Shown: positions 1-12,300 of the stretch, piece by piece
How the letters are laid out: each line of letters starts with the position of its first letter
Numbering within the stretch: position 1 is the stretch's first letter
Assembly: GCA_003996215.1 (NCBI GenBank)
Contig: QJPP01003568.1
Span: 1-64,000 of the forward strand
DNA: 64,000 bases
Origin: Jaltomata sinuosa
Taxonomy: Eukaryota; Streptophyta; Magnoliopsida; Solanales; Solanaceae
Direction of reading: 5' to 3'
Notes under the pieces: generated by a model
What the model saw: the letters and a program-made list of their open reading frames with translations, nothing else
Told to the model about the DNA's origin: nothing
Databases searched by the model: none
Made by a program: the position numbers and the translations under genes

Positions 1-590
1 ATGTGGTTCTGTTGATTTCCCTCTGGGCTAGTTCCTGTGTACCTTTCGTTGATTTCCTGTGACTGCTTGCTTGCTATTCTGTCTATTACTACGCTTTTAT
101 CTTATATGTGCCCAGTCGGCCTATGATACCTACTGGGTACCTTATGCTTCACATTTGGTGCTCACCCCTACCCCCTACATCTTTGGGTGCAGATCCTAGC
201 GTGGGCCATCGCCGTTAGATCGCTGTGACTCGTGCTTGGAAATCTGTTGGGGACTACTTCAGACTGAGGGTGAGCTCTTGGCGATCAGAGCTTAGCTTTA
301 GTTTATCTTTTGCTTCATGTACTCTATTACCATTCAGAGATATCTGTATATATTGTTTGGATCGGTTGCACTCCATGTATGTAGTTTTGGCTCTATACTA
401 TGATACCAGGTCTTGGGGTTTGGTTTAGTTTTCGCATATGTATATATTTATAGTCCTTTTATCTATTCTCTTCGTCTTGTTCTCTTATTTGTTAGACAGT
501 AGCCCATTACTAATTGTTCTGGGCTACGGGGATTGGTTCACCTACCGGGGGTTGTAGGTGCCATCATGAGCGAGAAATTGGGTCGTGACA
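1..590 (+). repeat. 3' end of the 5' LTR of the first chromovirus
   Basis: This stretch matches the end of the 3' LTR (about 8463-9051) almost base for base and ends in GGGTCGTGACA, the mirror of the LTR start TGTAATGACCC. The rest of this LTR lies upstream of the window. The 67-codon open frame at 225-428 recurs in the other LTR at 8686-8889 and is not treated as a gene. Confidence 0.93.
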
Positions 591-593
591 ACT

Positions 594-605
594 TGGTATT
601 AGAGC
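594..605 (+). other. Primer binding site, initiator Met tRNA
   Basis: TGGTATTAGAGC begins 3 bases after the LTR end. It differs by one base from the usual plant retroelement site TGGTATCAGAGC, complementary to the 3' end of tRNA-iMet. Confidence 0.88.
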
Positions 606-803
606 TTTAGCTTCACCGGTGTCATCGGTATAGGAGCCAATGTCTAGTAGAGTCCTACAGATCGGGGCGGAGACGTCCGTACTCAATCTTTGGAAGGCTA
701 CAGTGACATTTTAGGAAATTTGACTCTTTCATTGCTTCTGTGTCATGCGTAGAACCCTTGAAGTTTCTGGAAATCTCATTTGTTCTACTTCATTCTTCTG
801 CAA

Positions 804-3164
804 ATGGTTCGTACGAGATCATCGGCATCACGCGGAGATGAGCCTCCCACTCCACCTAGGGGTCGAGGACGCCCTCGATCAGTGGCACCTGCTAGAGATG
901 CTAGGGTGGAGATAGAGCCCGAGCTGCATGTGGATCAGGGGGTAGCCCAGGTACCACCAGCTCCAGTGCCAGCTCCAGTACCAGCTCCAGTGCCCACTTC
1001 TGTGCCAGCTCCAGCCGCAGCTCAGTCTCCAGATATTCGGGGATTACTATTACAGCTTTTGGGTATGATTGGAGAGCGGCCTTCTGAGGTAGCGCAGACA
1101 TCCGCTCAGGGGGCAGCCCTGGGTGAAGAGAGCACAGTAGCGTAGCCTTCTACTATGGCTCCCCGTGCGGAGGTCATTCCGGTTCCATCTGTTGCACAAC
1201 CTCTTGCTCCTTGCCCAGTTATGACAGAGTCAGAGCAGAAGGCGTTGGGTAGGTTTTTGAGGTTAGCACCTCCGAGGTTTGCTGGTACTTCTGGACAGGA
1301 TCCACATGACTTTATTACTACCTGTGAGGAGATGTTGCATCATTTTGGTTTGTTGGAGACTCACGGGGTTGGTTATACTACATATCAGTTGGAGGGCCCA
1401 GCGAAGTTATGGTGGAGGGCCCAGGTTACTTATAGACCACCGTCGTCACCTCCTTTGACCTGGTCTGAGTTTTATGAGGCCTTTATGGCCAAGTTCCTAC
1501 CTCAGAGTGATCGTGAGCGTCGCAGGGAGTAGCTTACTCACCTTATGCAGGGGTCTACGACTATCTCAGAGTATGAGACCCATTTTCATCAGCTAGCACC
1601 GTTTGGAGCTATGATCATTCCTACCGAGGCAGATAGGATTCACAGATTTGTATGGGGTTTGAGGCCAGAGATCAGGAAGCCATCTGAGATATTGATTGCC
1701 AGTGGTTGGTCATTCTAGGCTATTGTAGACTATGCCCGCACTGTGGAGGACTTACAGCGGCATGATCAGGGGTCCAGAGATAAGAGGCCTCGACATCAGG
1801 GTGTCTATAGTGGTTCCAGATATGGTGGTAGAGGTCCTGGCCAGTGGAGCCGGAGTTATCAGCCACATCAGTACCAGGGTCAGTCCAGCCGACCGGTTCA
1901 GGCTTCCCTTCAGACTTTCGGTAGTACCCAATTCGAGCAGGGTCAGAGTAGCCATCAGGGCTATAGCGGCCAGTCTTCGAGGGGTACAATTTCTGGGGCA
2001 TCAGGTCATGGTGGTCATACGGGATCTGCTGGTTCATCTCGACTGAGTAGGACGTCAGGGGCTTGTTTTACTTGTGGTGCGATTGGTCATTTTGCTAGAG
2101 ATTGCCCTCAGCAGGGTACAGTTCAGTTGGCCGAGCCTTTACGAGCAGTTCAGCCTCCGGCTAGAGGGGGTGGTCGTCAGAGTAGAGGTAGTGCTCCGCG
2201 CGGCAGAGCAGGTGGTAGGGATGGTGGTCGGGCAGGTGGAGGTCGTCGTCAGTTTTACGTGGTCCCTAGGAGACCAGAGGCAGAGGCCTCAGATGCTGTG
2301 ATTACAGGTACGATTTCTGTGTGCCATCAGTCTGCTATGGCTTTATTTGATCCTGGATCCACTTGTTCATATGTATCTGCCTACTTTGTGCCTTGTTTGT
2401 GGTTGGCTAGTGAGCCATTATCTGTTCATGTTTCTGTTTCGACCCCAGTAGGAGATTCTTTAGTAGTGGATCGGATTGTGAGATCTTGTATGATATCTAT
2501 TGGTGATTCAGAGACTTGGGGTGATTTGATGATCCTTGATATGCTAGATTTTGATGTGATACTGGGCATGGACTGGTTATCCCCTCACCGTGTGGTTTTG
2601 GATTGTTATGCCAAGACCATTACCATAGATGTGCCCGGTGTATCCCCGGTTGTGTGGCAGGGTTCTGTTAGCCATGCACCATCTGGGATCATCTCTTGTC
2701 TTCGAGCTAGGAAGTTGATTTCCCATGGGTGTTTAGCTTATCTAGCATATGTCCGAGATGTTAGTGCTGACCCCATTTCTCCTGAGTCTGTTCCTATGGT
2801 TAGAGACTTCCTCGATGTGTTTCCTACCGACCTGCCAGGCCTTCTACCTGAGAGAGATATTGATTTTGCTATTGAGTTAGAGCCGGGCACTAGGCCCATT
2901 TCTATTTCTCCTTACCGTATGGATCCTTCTGAGTTGAGGGAGCTTAAGGAGCAGCTCCAGGATCTGTTAGCTAAGGGGTTTATTAGACCTAGTGTGTCAC
3001 TGTGGGGTGCTCCTGTTCTCTTCGTGAAGAAGAAGGATGGGTCGATGCGCATGTGTATTGATTATCGGCAGCTGAATAGGGTGACAGTGAAGAATAGGTA
3101 TCCGATGCTGAGGATTGATGATTTGTTTGACCAGCTTCAGGGAAGAATAGGTATCCGATGCTGA
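804..3164 (+). pseudogene. gag-protease-start of RT, chromovirus polyprotein (broken)
   Basis: The frame opens at the ATG at 804 (MVRTRSSASR); the upstream in-frame codons have no ATG. The N terminus is Pro/Ala rich with PAPVPAPVP repeats. A Retrotrans_gag-type domain lies at about 1240-1710, with the WWRAQV tryptophan pair. A Gln/Ser/Gly-rich stretch leads to a complete CX2CX4HX4C zinc knuckle at 2064-2105. The protease active site follows as Asp-Pro-Gly-Ser-Thr (Asp codon 2349), then the start of reverse transcriptase. In-frame TAG codons at 1143, 1530 and 1716 interrupt gag. At 3143 a 53-bp tandem duplication shifts the frame, ending it at 3164. In an intact element this is one polyprotein that builds the virus-like particle and supplies the protease. 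Confidence 0.9.
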
Positions 3165-3195
3165 GGATTGATGATTTGTTTGACCAGCTTCAGGG
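3090..3195 (+). repeat. 53-bp tandem duplication inside reverse transcriptase
   Basis: The 53 bases at 3090-3142 are repeated exactly at 3143-3195. Because 53 is not a multiple of 3, the duplication moves the downstream pol frame, which is why RT is read from two frames. The copies look identical, so the event is recent relative to the element's other damage. Confidence 0.95.
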
Positions 3196-5749
3196 TTTAG
3201 TCGTGTTTTCAAAGATTGATTTGAGGTCCGGCTACCATCAGTTGAGGATTAGGGCGGTGGACATCCCTAAGACAGCATTCAGGACACGTTATGGCCATTA
3301 TGAGTTCCTGGTGATGTCTTTTGGGTTGACTAATGCCCCCGCAGCCTTTATGAACTTGATGCACAGGGTTCTTGGCCCGTATTTTGACTCATTTGTGATA
3401 GTTTTTATAGATGACATCTTGGTATACTCGCGTAGTAGAGATGAGCATGAGCAGCACTTGAGGGTTATACTCAAGACTTTGAGAGATCATCGGCTTTATG
3501 CCAAGTTCTCAAAGTGCGAGTTTTGGCTTGAGTCAGTTGCATTCATAGGGCACGTGGTGTCTAAGGATGGGATTAGGTTTGATCCGGGAAAGATTTCAGC
3601 GATTTGTGAGTTGCTTAGACCTACTACTGTTACTGAGGTTCGCAGCTTTATTGGGTTAGCAGGTTACTACAGACGGTTCGTTGAGGGATTTTTTTCCATA
3701 GCAGTACCCTTGACTATGCTGACTAGGAATGATGTCCCATTTCAGTGGTCGGATCAGTGTGAGGATAGCTTCCAGAGGCTTATGGCCTTATTGACTTCAG
3801 CTCCAGTTTTGACATTGCCGGTTGAGGGTCAGAGCTTCTCCATGTACTGTGATGCTTCTGGGGTTGGTCTTGGTTGTGTGTTGATGCAGCAGGGTCGAGT
3901 AATAGCATATGTGTCGAGGCAGCTGAAGGTTCACGAGCGCAACTACCCCACTCATGACTTAGAGTTGGCGGCGGTAGTTTTCGCGCTAAAGATCTGGAGG
4001 CATTACCTATATGGAGTTCACTGTGAGATCTTCACCGATCACCGTAGTCTTCAGTATATCACGAGTCAGTGGGAGTTGAACTCGAGACAGAGGAGATGGG
4101 TCGAGTTACTGAAGGACTATGACTTCACTATTCTGTATCATCCGGGCAAGGCAAACGTGGTAGCGGATGCCTTGAGTCGGAAGGCAGTAAGTATGGGTAG
4201 CCTAGCTTCTCTTTTAGTTTCAGAGCGACCGTTGGACTGGGACATCCAGTCCTTGGCTAACCATTTGGTTAGGCTTGACTTGTCGGATCCTGGCAGAGTT
4301 CTCGCCAGTGTTGAGGTTCATTCTACTTTGATTGATCAGATTCAGAGCCGTCAGTTTGAGGATCAGTTGTGTGACCTTCGTGATCGGGATGTTCAGGGTG
4401 AGACCAGTCGGGCTACTCTAGATTCAGATAGGGTTCTGAGGTTTGATAGTCGCCTTTGTGTTCCGAGGATTAGTGATTTGATTCAGTTGATACTTCACGA
4501 GGCACATTGTACTAGATACTCCATTCACCCTGGCACAACAAAGATGTAAAGAGACTTGAGGCAGCTTTACTGGTGGAGTGGTCAGAAGCGGGATATAGCG
4601 GATTTTGTATCTCGGTGCTTGAACTGTCAGCAGGTTAAGTTCGAGCACATGAGACCTGGCGGTTTGATACAGCGACTTCCCATTCCTGAGTGAAAGTGGG
4701 AAGGGATTACTATGGACTTTGTTGTTGGTTTACCTCGTACTTCTCATAGGTTTGATTCCATATGGGTGATTGTTGATAGGCTGACTAAGTCAGCACATTT
4801 CTTGTCGGTTCAGACTTCTTATGGTGCAGAGAGGTTAGCTCATATCTACCTTCGTGAGATTGTTCGATTGCATGGGGTCCCAGCTTCTATTATTTCAGAC
4901 CGTGACACTCAGTTCACATCTCAGTTCTGGAGGGCTATTTAGCGAGATTTGGGTACAGAGGTTCATCTTAGTACCGCTTTTCACCCTCAGACAGATGGCC
5001 AGTCCGAGAGGACCATTAAGATTCTGGAGGACATGCTTTGGGCCTGTGTTCTTGACTTTGGAGGTTCTTGGGATCGGTTTGTTCCCTTGGCAGAGTTTGC
5101 TTATAATAACAGCTTCCATTCGAGTATCGGCATGGCATCTTTTGAGGATTTGTATGGCAGGCGTTGCAGATCACCGGTAGGTTGGTTTGATGGTTTTGAT
5201 TCTAGGCCACAGAGTACAGATTTGCTTCGAGATTCCTTAGATCGAGTCCGAGTGATTCAGGACAGACTTCGGGCAGCTCAGAGCAGGCACAAGAGTTATG
5301 CTGACCGTAGGCTTCGTGCCTTGGAGTTTAGTGTCGGTGACTTGGTGTTTCTCCGTGTATCGCCCATGAAGGGCGTGATGAGATTTGGTAGGCAGGGCAA
5401 GCTTATCTCCAGGTACATTGGGCCGTTTGAGATTCTTCAGAGGGTTGGTAGCGTTGCCTATCAGCTAGCCTTGCCTCCGATGTTTTCATCTATACATCCT
5501 GTATTTCATGTTTCGATGTTGCGTCGGTATGTCCTAGATGAGTCTCATGTGTTACAATGGGATTCAGTTCAGTTGGGTGAGGGTGTAGCCCTTGTTGAGG
5601 AGCCGGCAGCTATTTTGGCCAGAGATGTCAGGAGATTGAGGTCTCGAGAGATCCCGGTGGTTAAGGTTCAGTGGAGGCACCGTCCAGTCAAGGAGGCTAC
5701 CTGGGAGACCGAGAGAGATATGCGGGCCCAATATCCGCAGCTATTTTAG
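3158..5749 (+). pseudogene. RT-RNase H-integrase-chromodomain, chromovirus pol (broken)
   Basis: Reverse transcriptase carries the catalytic FIDD box (3404-3415, in VFIDDILVYSR). RNase H follows with MYCDASG (Asp codon 3851) and TDHRSLQY. Integrase has the CX2C half of its zinc finger (4616-4627) and all three catalytic residues: Asp 4715 (MDF), Asp 4898 (SDRDTQF) and Glu 5006, with 35 residues between the last two. A GPF motif (5420-5428) and a chromodomain-like tail ending in YPQLF follow. Chromodomains of this family help direct insertion to marked chromatin. Stops TAA 4547, TGA 4691 and TAG 4940 all fall in integrase, so the protein cannot be made intact, although the domains on both sides are well kept. 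Confidence 0.92.
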
Positions 5750-6628
5750 CCTTCAGGTACCCTTTATCCCAATATCCGAGAGATGTAATGACCCTTCCGG
5801 TTATTTCCACGTATACGTTTTCCTTGAACCGTTAGAGCTTGTTTGTAGCGGCCGCAAGTCACTTAAGGCTCGTCAGGACCGGTATTTTGGTGTTGGGTCA
5901 ATTTGTTTGGTCGCATTATAAGTTTTGAAGTAAAGCAAGTTGGCAAAAGTTATCGTAAGTTCTTTAATAAATTTTATGAACTTTGGGTAAAATATCTCGG
6001 AGCTTTTATCTCAATATATAAAGAGTTAGAAGTCCCCCGAAATACCAAATCGAAGGTCTACGAGTCTAGTTTCCAATGCACAAAACCTCACGTCCAACTG
6101 ATCTCGGAGTAAAAAGTTATGAATTTTTTACCACGGACTATCTGACAGAAAACGGGTTGCGAACCGGGTCGCGAACCGGGTCGGGTCAAACTCGATTTAA
6201 GCCTCAACTTCACGTTTTAAAATGCCATTTCAGTTCTGAAACAGTGAGAAAACATAAGGGAGGATTCCAAGAGGGTTCTTGAGTATCGAAATCGTGCGTA
6301 CTTGAAAATATTTAATTTAAAAGTTGAATGTGGTAGAAAATTATATTATTATTACCTTTTCAAAATATTTTAAAGGTTTATGGAAAATATTTTTGATACG
6401 ACATAATTGTATATGTATTTATTTTATAAGGTTTTTATACATTGTAATATTTTAACGGAGATAGTAAATTTAGTTATGTTGGAAATTATTATTATAATAT
6501 AGTAGGTTTTGATTGAAATAATTTTCTATGAATTATAGTATATTTAAAATGTTATATTTATTTTACCACGAACCTATGCAATACCCGAATATATATAACA
6601 GGGTAAAAGAATTCTTTCTATATGGCCA

Positions 6629-6660
6629 CCTCCCCTTATACGTGTAAGTAAAAGGGGAGG
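6629..6660. repeat. Inverted repeat (hairpin) in the 3' LTR
   Basis: CCTCCCCTT (6629-6637) and AAGGGGAGG (6652-6660) are perfect reverse complements separated by 14 bases. The position is about 850 bp into the LTR. A role in transcription or RNA folding is possible but not shown. Confidence 0.75.
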
Positions 6661-7773
6661 GACACCAATTAATAGGGTGGCAGTAGTGCTAGTTATGTTG
6701 GGAATCAACAAGTCCATTGGACTTTTCTTTCAAATGTTGGTTGGCAAATCCAATATATTTATATATGAACATCTGCCAAACTTTCAAAGTTTGGCAGCAT
6801 ATTAAGTCCCTTTCCATTTCTATATTTTCCATTGCAGCAGCAAAGGTTACCTTCTACATACGTATACAGAGAGAATTAGGTGGAACTAGATATATTTTTG
6901 CGTTGTGTTTAATTTCGGGAAAACAATCAATTATCTACGTCAAGTTATTCAAGCCCGAGTTCAAGTTTGATTTCGTTTCGGAGCTTCTTTTTGGAGAGAT
7001 TCAAGCTTGTCATCGAACGACAGGTAGGTTACGGTTTATTTTCCCTAGACTCCGCATATATAGAATAAAATTGTATTAATGGGCATCCTTTGGTTGGTTT
7101 ATTAGGTTGGCACCACAGACCTTGACCGCTTTATTCATGTCCGCCTACTTTTGTTCCTCCGTTGCTTGTAGTATTTGCCGATATATTTTATTTACCCTTG
7201 TGGTCCTGTGAGGCCTTGTTGACTCTGGAACATAGAAGGTGGGATTTTGGGAATGTCCGCGAGTCCCGGGCATAGAATTATCCTTCTAGGCTGGTTATGC
7301 TTCCTGAGTAGCTGTGGGCCTGTGCAGGGTCGATAGGTTGATTGTGAGCTGCTGGCAGCTATTGTGTTTGATCATACCATTTTCATGCATAAAAAGAGGT
7401 TTTATACAGGTTTTACTACGGTTTGGGCTTCGGGCCTACTGGCACCATTTTCTAAACCTTGCATGGCCCAGGGGGCCCGTTTTTTATGGAAATAATTTGG
7501 AAATGGTTTGATTTAACTTGTGAATATTCCTGGGTAAAAGGAAGTAAAATTATGTTTTAAATCACCAGTTTTACGATTAACGCTAGACTCGGCAGGGCCG
7601 GGGTGCTAGTTGGGTTTTCTTGCTACTTGAAATGATTTTAGCCTCGGTCGGACCGAGCACCTGAGATGACTTTCTACTGTTTAGACCCGGTTATGCCCGG
7701 GCACCCTTGGAGGGGTTTTTGAGATATTTTCCTACTATTTTTAGTCCTGGACAGGGTCTGGGCATGCATATTC

Positions 7774-7822
7774 GAGGCTGGGTCTCTATCTTGATATCGA
7801 GACTGGGTCTCTATCTTGATAC
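7774..7822 (+). repeat. Two 24-25-bp tandem units in the 3' LTR
   Basis: Units at 7774-7798 and 7799-7822 share the core CTGGGTCTCTATCTTGATA and differ by one base in the first six. This is a small direct duplication inside the LTR. Confidence 0.85.
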
Positions 7823-9051
7823 ATGTTCTGATACTGAGTTTTAGTATGGGGTCTGGGACCTCCATGGACCTTGCCATCCGGGCCAGGGGCTTCGGGCTGC
7901 GTGTGCCGGAGGAGGGGTATACGGCGGAGTAGAGGTATACGGGCAGTGTCCTTCCATGGAACCTACCTGCTGGGCCGGATCGGCGCCGGAGGTGGTACAT
8001 ACAGAGATACTATTTACTGAGATCTTCATGCATCATATCATTCATTGTTTGAGGCTCCACCCTTGTTTGTTGTTTGTTGATTGTACGCTCCGGTAGTATG
8101 GGATGCCGGAGGGTTTGTTTTCACTTGTTTGTGTTCCTCGGTTGTATGGGAGGCCGGGGGACTGTAGGTAGACTTTTGCTATTTACTTACAGAATTGTTC
8201 TCTATTATGGATAAGTATGAGATTGGTTACTGCTAGACTGTTAGTTTCTGGATTTGAGATTGATATGACTAGTTGAGTTTGATTCATGTCTCTGAGCATG
8301 CCTATCATTACTCTTTCTCTCTTCTTCTTACACTTGAGGTTACCAGTATACCGTCCATTTCGTAAACTTGTTATGTATACACTGTTATTGCAAGGACCCC
8401 AGGTGCGTTACTGCTTACTTTCACCTGTGCCTAAGTTGTGTATATTCTGCTTACTGGCCTCACATGTGGTTCTGTTGATTTCCCTCTAGGCTAGTTCCTG
8501 TGTACCCTTCGTTGATTTCTGTGACTGCTTGCTTCTATTCTGTCTATTACTACGCTTTTATCTTATATGTGCCCAGTCGGCCTATGATACCTACTGGGTA
8601 CCTTATGCTTCGCATTTGGTGCTCACCCCTACCCCTTGCATCTTTGGGTGCAGATCCTAGCGTGGGCCATCGCCGTTAGATCGCTGTGACTCGTGCTTGG
8701 AGATCTGTTGGGGACTACTTCAGACTGAGGGTGAGCTCTTGGCGATCGGAGCTTAGCTTTAGTTTATCTTTTGCTTCATGTACTCTATTACCATTCAGAG
8801 ACATCTGTATATATTGTTTGGATCGTTTTCACTCCATGTATGTAGTTTTGGCTCTATACTATGATACCAGGTCTTGGGGTTTGGTTTAGTTTCCGCATAT
8901 GAATATATTTATAGTCCTTTTATCTGTTCTCTTCGTCTTGTTCTCTTATTTGTTAGATAGTAGTCCATTACTAACTGTTCTGGGCTACGGGGATTGGTTC
9001 ACCTACCGGGGGTTGTAGGTGCCATCATGACCGAGAAATTGGGTCGTGACA

Positions 9052-9318
9052 AAACTATTATGATTCGGGAAATGGGGTTCCAAGACTATCTCTTCGACGA
9101 TGTTGACAAAGGGTCCCATCATGGGCGATCTGAGAAAAGATATGCAGAAGAAGATGTATCTCTATAGCATGATCTACAAAATGAAAGAATAGTAACAAAT
9201 CATAAATTCCATGTAGCCCCCTGATTATAAGTGTGGTAAACAACACACCCATAAGTAAGACGCTACTAAACACGGCTTGCAGACTCCTTAGGATATGACG
9301 TTGCTCTGATACCAAGTT
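9052..9318 (-). repeat. Partial second internal unit of the giant-LTR element
   Basis: This matches 13553-13819 closely and includes the primer site at 9303-9314. It ends at the chromovirus insertion at 9051/9052. The open frames here cross the LTR border and are not treated as genes. Confidence 0.88.
9303..9314 (-). other. Primer binding site, initiator Met tRNA (second unit)
   Basis: On the minus strand this is an exact TGGTATCAGAGC four bases beyond the LTR end. Confidence 0.9.
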
Positions 9319-12300
9319 TGCCACACCCCAAACTCGAGAGGCACAAATGGCACCTAATGTCAAACCTTTGGTATGAGACGACCCAGCTAAACCATTTTGC
9401 CAATGGCATATGATATCCATACGCAATCAAGAAAACAAACAAGTGTATCTTGGCTTAAAAATAAGACCTCGGCCGGCAAGTCCCGTATAAACAGCTCTAT
9501 AAGGAAAACAGCTACTCCCAACAAATCATATAAAAAATTAAACATGTAGCATGCATGTCCTGTTTGGACCGTCGAGGTCACTGTGATATATATAAAAATA
9601 TAAACGCTATGCAATATAAGTTAGGCCACTAGGCTACTAAACTGTCAACAATAACAACAAGGCCCAACTGACTACAATACAGATATACAATCCAACAGAC
9701 TAGTCTGCAAGCCTCTATGAATAAAATACTTGGCAGGACAAGGACCCGGCCTACCCAAATGCTACATACAGTAAAACAGGCAAACCTCTGAGACTCTAGG
9801 GACCCTTGGAAGATAAAGGAGTCATCCAATCCGCTTAAAACTCAACTGTGCTACTTAGCAGGTCTGTCTGATTATTAATCGGGACTTGCAGGCATGAATT
9901 CAGCGCCCCCAGGCAATGGTGCATCAGTACGAAATAATGTACAAAGTATGTAAGGCAAATAGAATCTGAAACGGAAGCTAATATCATAAACTTTAGAACT
10001 AATCAAATAGGAGAGTTAGAGGTTACCCAGAACATACTTACTTATTCTCGGCTTAGCCTTACAAACCATAACGAACTGAGCAATTTGCTTACTGGAGTCG
10101 TGCTAACTATATCATCTAATAACGAGGTACATGGGAAAGAAGGTCAGAAATCATCATAATAAAACTTAACTATTCCTGACACAGATCATACAATAATAAT
10201 CAAACAATTACCTACCCAGCTCCCATAAGCACGGCGGGTACAAATAGCAAACAATACCACCCACCCAGGCCCTTATAAGCCCGAGAGGTGCCAATTCAGC
10301 CTATATACCGCTATTGGTAGTCCCCTAGCCATATAGGTAGTCATTATATCTTAGTAGCCCCTCAAGCACCTTACATATAGATCTTTATGTCTAGTAGCCT
10401 ATTAGGCATGTTGTATATCATAATAGCCCCTTTAGGCACTCATTATATAGCCCCGAAAGCAATTGTTATGTCCCAGTAGCCCATTAGGCACTTTATATAT
10501 CATAATAGCCCGATAGGAATCCTATAGCCCTCTTAGGCATCAACATAGCCCTATAGGCATCACTTAGCCCTCTTAGGCGTAAACATAGTCTGTAGTCATC
10601 GACATGTAGCCCTCATAGGCAATCAAGTAGCCCGTAAGTGAACAGGTCTCACTATAACCCTGTAGGTAACCATAATAATCCATTGGCTTCATATTATCCC
10701 TGAAGGCAACTCATTGTTTTGAAACCTCAATATACCCCCTTTAGGCAAACATTATAACCTGTGAGTGAATAGGATTCATTATATCCCCTTAGGAAATTGA
10801 ATAATCCCATAGGCTTTACTATAGCCTCGTTGGCAGTCGAAGTAGATCGTAGGTACCACATCATCTTAATATCCCCTTAGGCAACATGCACATAGCCCCT
10901 AGGACACTAATCGTATCTCTATAGCTAACTATAATAGCTCCAAAAGCAACAATAATAATCAAATGGCTCAAATATAAGTCATATAGTTATAAGCGACCTT
11001 TACAAATAATCTCTAAGTTTTATCTAAACTCAGGGTCGCCATCAATAGAATACGAATCCCTACGAGGGATGACTGTGTCAAGTTAAGAAGCCAACCAAAT
11101 CAAATAAGGTTGCAGGTAATTTGGCTAACACAACTAGCTTTATTGTTCTTTATGCTTTAAGGAAACTTTTCAAAAGAAGGAATATCCTTAACATACGTGT
11201 ACATTCTCTACTTCTAACTATACGTAGACTCCCTTTTAGCTTAGCTCAAATAATAACGGGTTTTTTTAATAGCTATATACTTTCTCTCTTAACCCATAAT
11301 ATCTCTTTGCTCCCAACATATTTATCACGTAGACAACTCTTTTAACTTCAGTACAAAACATAACAAGCTTAACTTCTGTACAACTTACTTTGAGTTGCAT
11401 GACTAACTCCCTTCGTAACAACTGCTTTTCAAGAGTAATCACTAACTCTGTAGCTTCTGCTATTCTTATCAGTAGCTTAGACCTTGTCTTATATCTAATA
11501 CCTTGATATTCTTGAGTTTATTCTTGCATCACATATGAGCTATCCTTATGACTAGCGTTTATCCATTTCTTAACTTTTTGATTAGGCATGACATCAATAC
11601 TAATTGGATATGAGTTCCCAACAAGGGATAACTATTTCTAGATAGATCAGAACAATATAATCTAGAATCTTCATGAGACATTCTTCATAGTATACTAGAC
11701 ATAGAACTCTTGAAATGAAATAGTCATGCCCTGAAGATAAGGGAATAGCCTTTTTATACCTTGCTTCAACACTTCCTCTATTGGGCCACCGACGTCCGTT
11801 GATCAAAATTCTTATCTTCCTTTCCTTCGCTTCACAAATGATCATATGACCTTCACATAAGGTTAATATTACTAACCCTATCTGATGTAAGAGAATTTAG
11901 CAACAGACAGAGCATCGTCATGCAATGATATTCTTAAACTGAGGACAACAATATAGTGTAATTATTATGGAGTAATTACTATCACTCTTTTAATAGCTTC
12001 ACATAATACAACCGCTATTGGCACAAACTAAGTAGTTCTTCCAGCTAATTTTATGTATGAACCACATGATTTTTATCCAAGTATAAGTCATGTATCTATA
12101 GATGATGAGATTCAAACAAGAGTCACATCTAAAAGGTTGTCTTATTAATATTGGAAACCATACTCAACAAGGAAGGCGTTCTGTACCACTTGACTCAACA
12201 AATTTATTCTTTAACAAAATCGAACTCAAAATCACAAATCTTAAGTTGGTCCAATCGGCATAGCTCGACAAAATCAATTAATAAATGGTATATTGGTACA

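Larger units (their letters stand above)
1..9051 (+). mobile_element. Ty3/gypsy chromovirus (Tekay/Del-type), 5' LTR cut by window edge
   Basis: The element has, in order, the last 590 bp of a 5' LTR, an initiator-Met tRNA primer site, gag with a CCHC zinc knuckle, protease, reverse transcriptase, RNase H, integrase and a C-terminal chromodomain-like tail, then a complete 3' LTR of 3268 bp. PR-RT-RH-INT order defines Ty3/gypsy; the tail after integrase and the very long LTRs point to the Tekay/Del branch of chromoviruses. The overlapping LTR parts (1-590 against about 8463-9051) differ at roughly 17 positions plus two 1-bp indels by my hand count, so the insertion is fairly young. The ORF is not functional. 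It is inserted in the internal region of the element at 9052-17783; the left flank is outside the window, so the target duplication cannot be checked. Confidence 0.93.
5784..9051 (+). repeat. 3' LTR of the first chromovirus (3268 bp)
   Basis: It begins TGTAATGACCC 34 bp after the polyprotein stop and ends GGGTCGTGACA, giving TG...CA ends in the expected inverted form. It should hold promoter and polyadenylation signals, but I cannot place them with certainty; an AT-rich tract near 6750-6770 could contain the TATA box. The purine tract before it is poor. The sequence after the end, AAACT, would be one side of the target duplication. Confidence 0.92.

Noticed and set aside
225..428. 67-codon open frame, repeated at 8686-8889
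   Set aside because: It lies in the same place in both LTRs and has no ATG-led conserved protein; LTR identity explains the repeat.
5750..5783. Polypurine tract of the first chromovirus
   Set aside because: Only a short GAGAGA precedes the LTR start; too weak to annotate as a site.
9058..9426. 122-codon minus frame with hydrophobic segments
   Set aside because: It runs from internal region across the primer site into the LTR, so it cannot be a gene of the element.
10315..10990. CRISPR-like regular short repeats
   Set aside because: Units are variable, spacing is irregular, there are no unique spacers, and the setting is a plant LTR.
11121..11345. 74-codon frame conserved at 15713-15937
   Set aside because: It begins with TTG, not ATG, and its conservation follows from the two LTRs being copies of each other.
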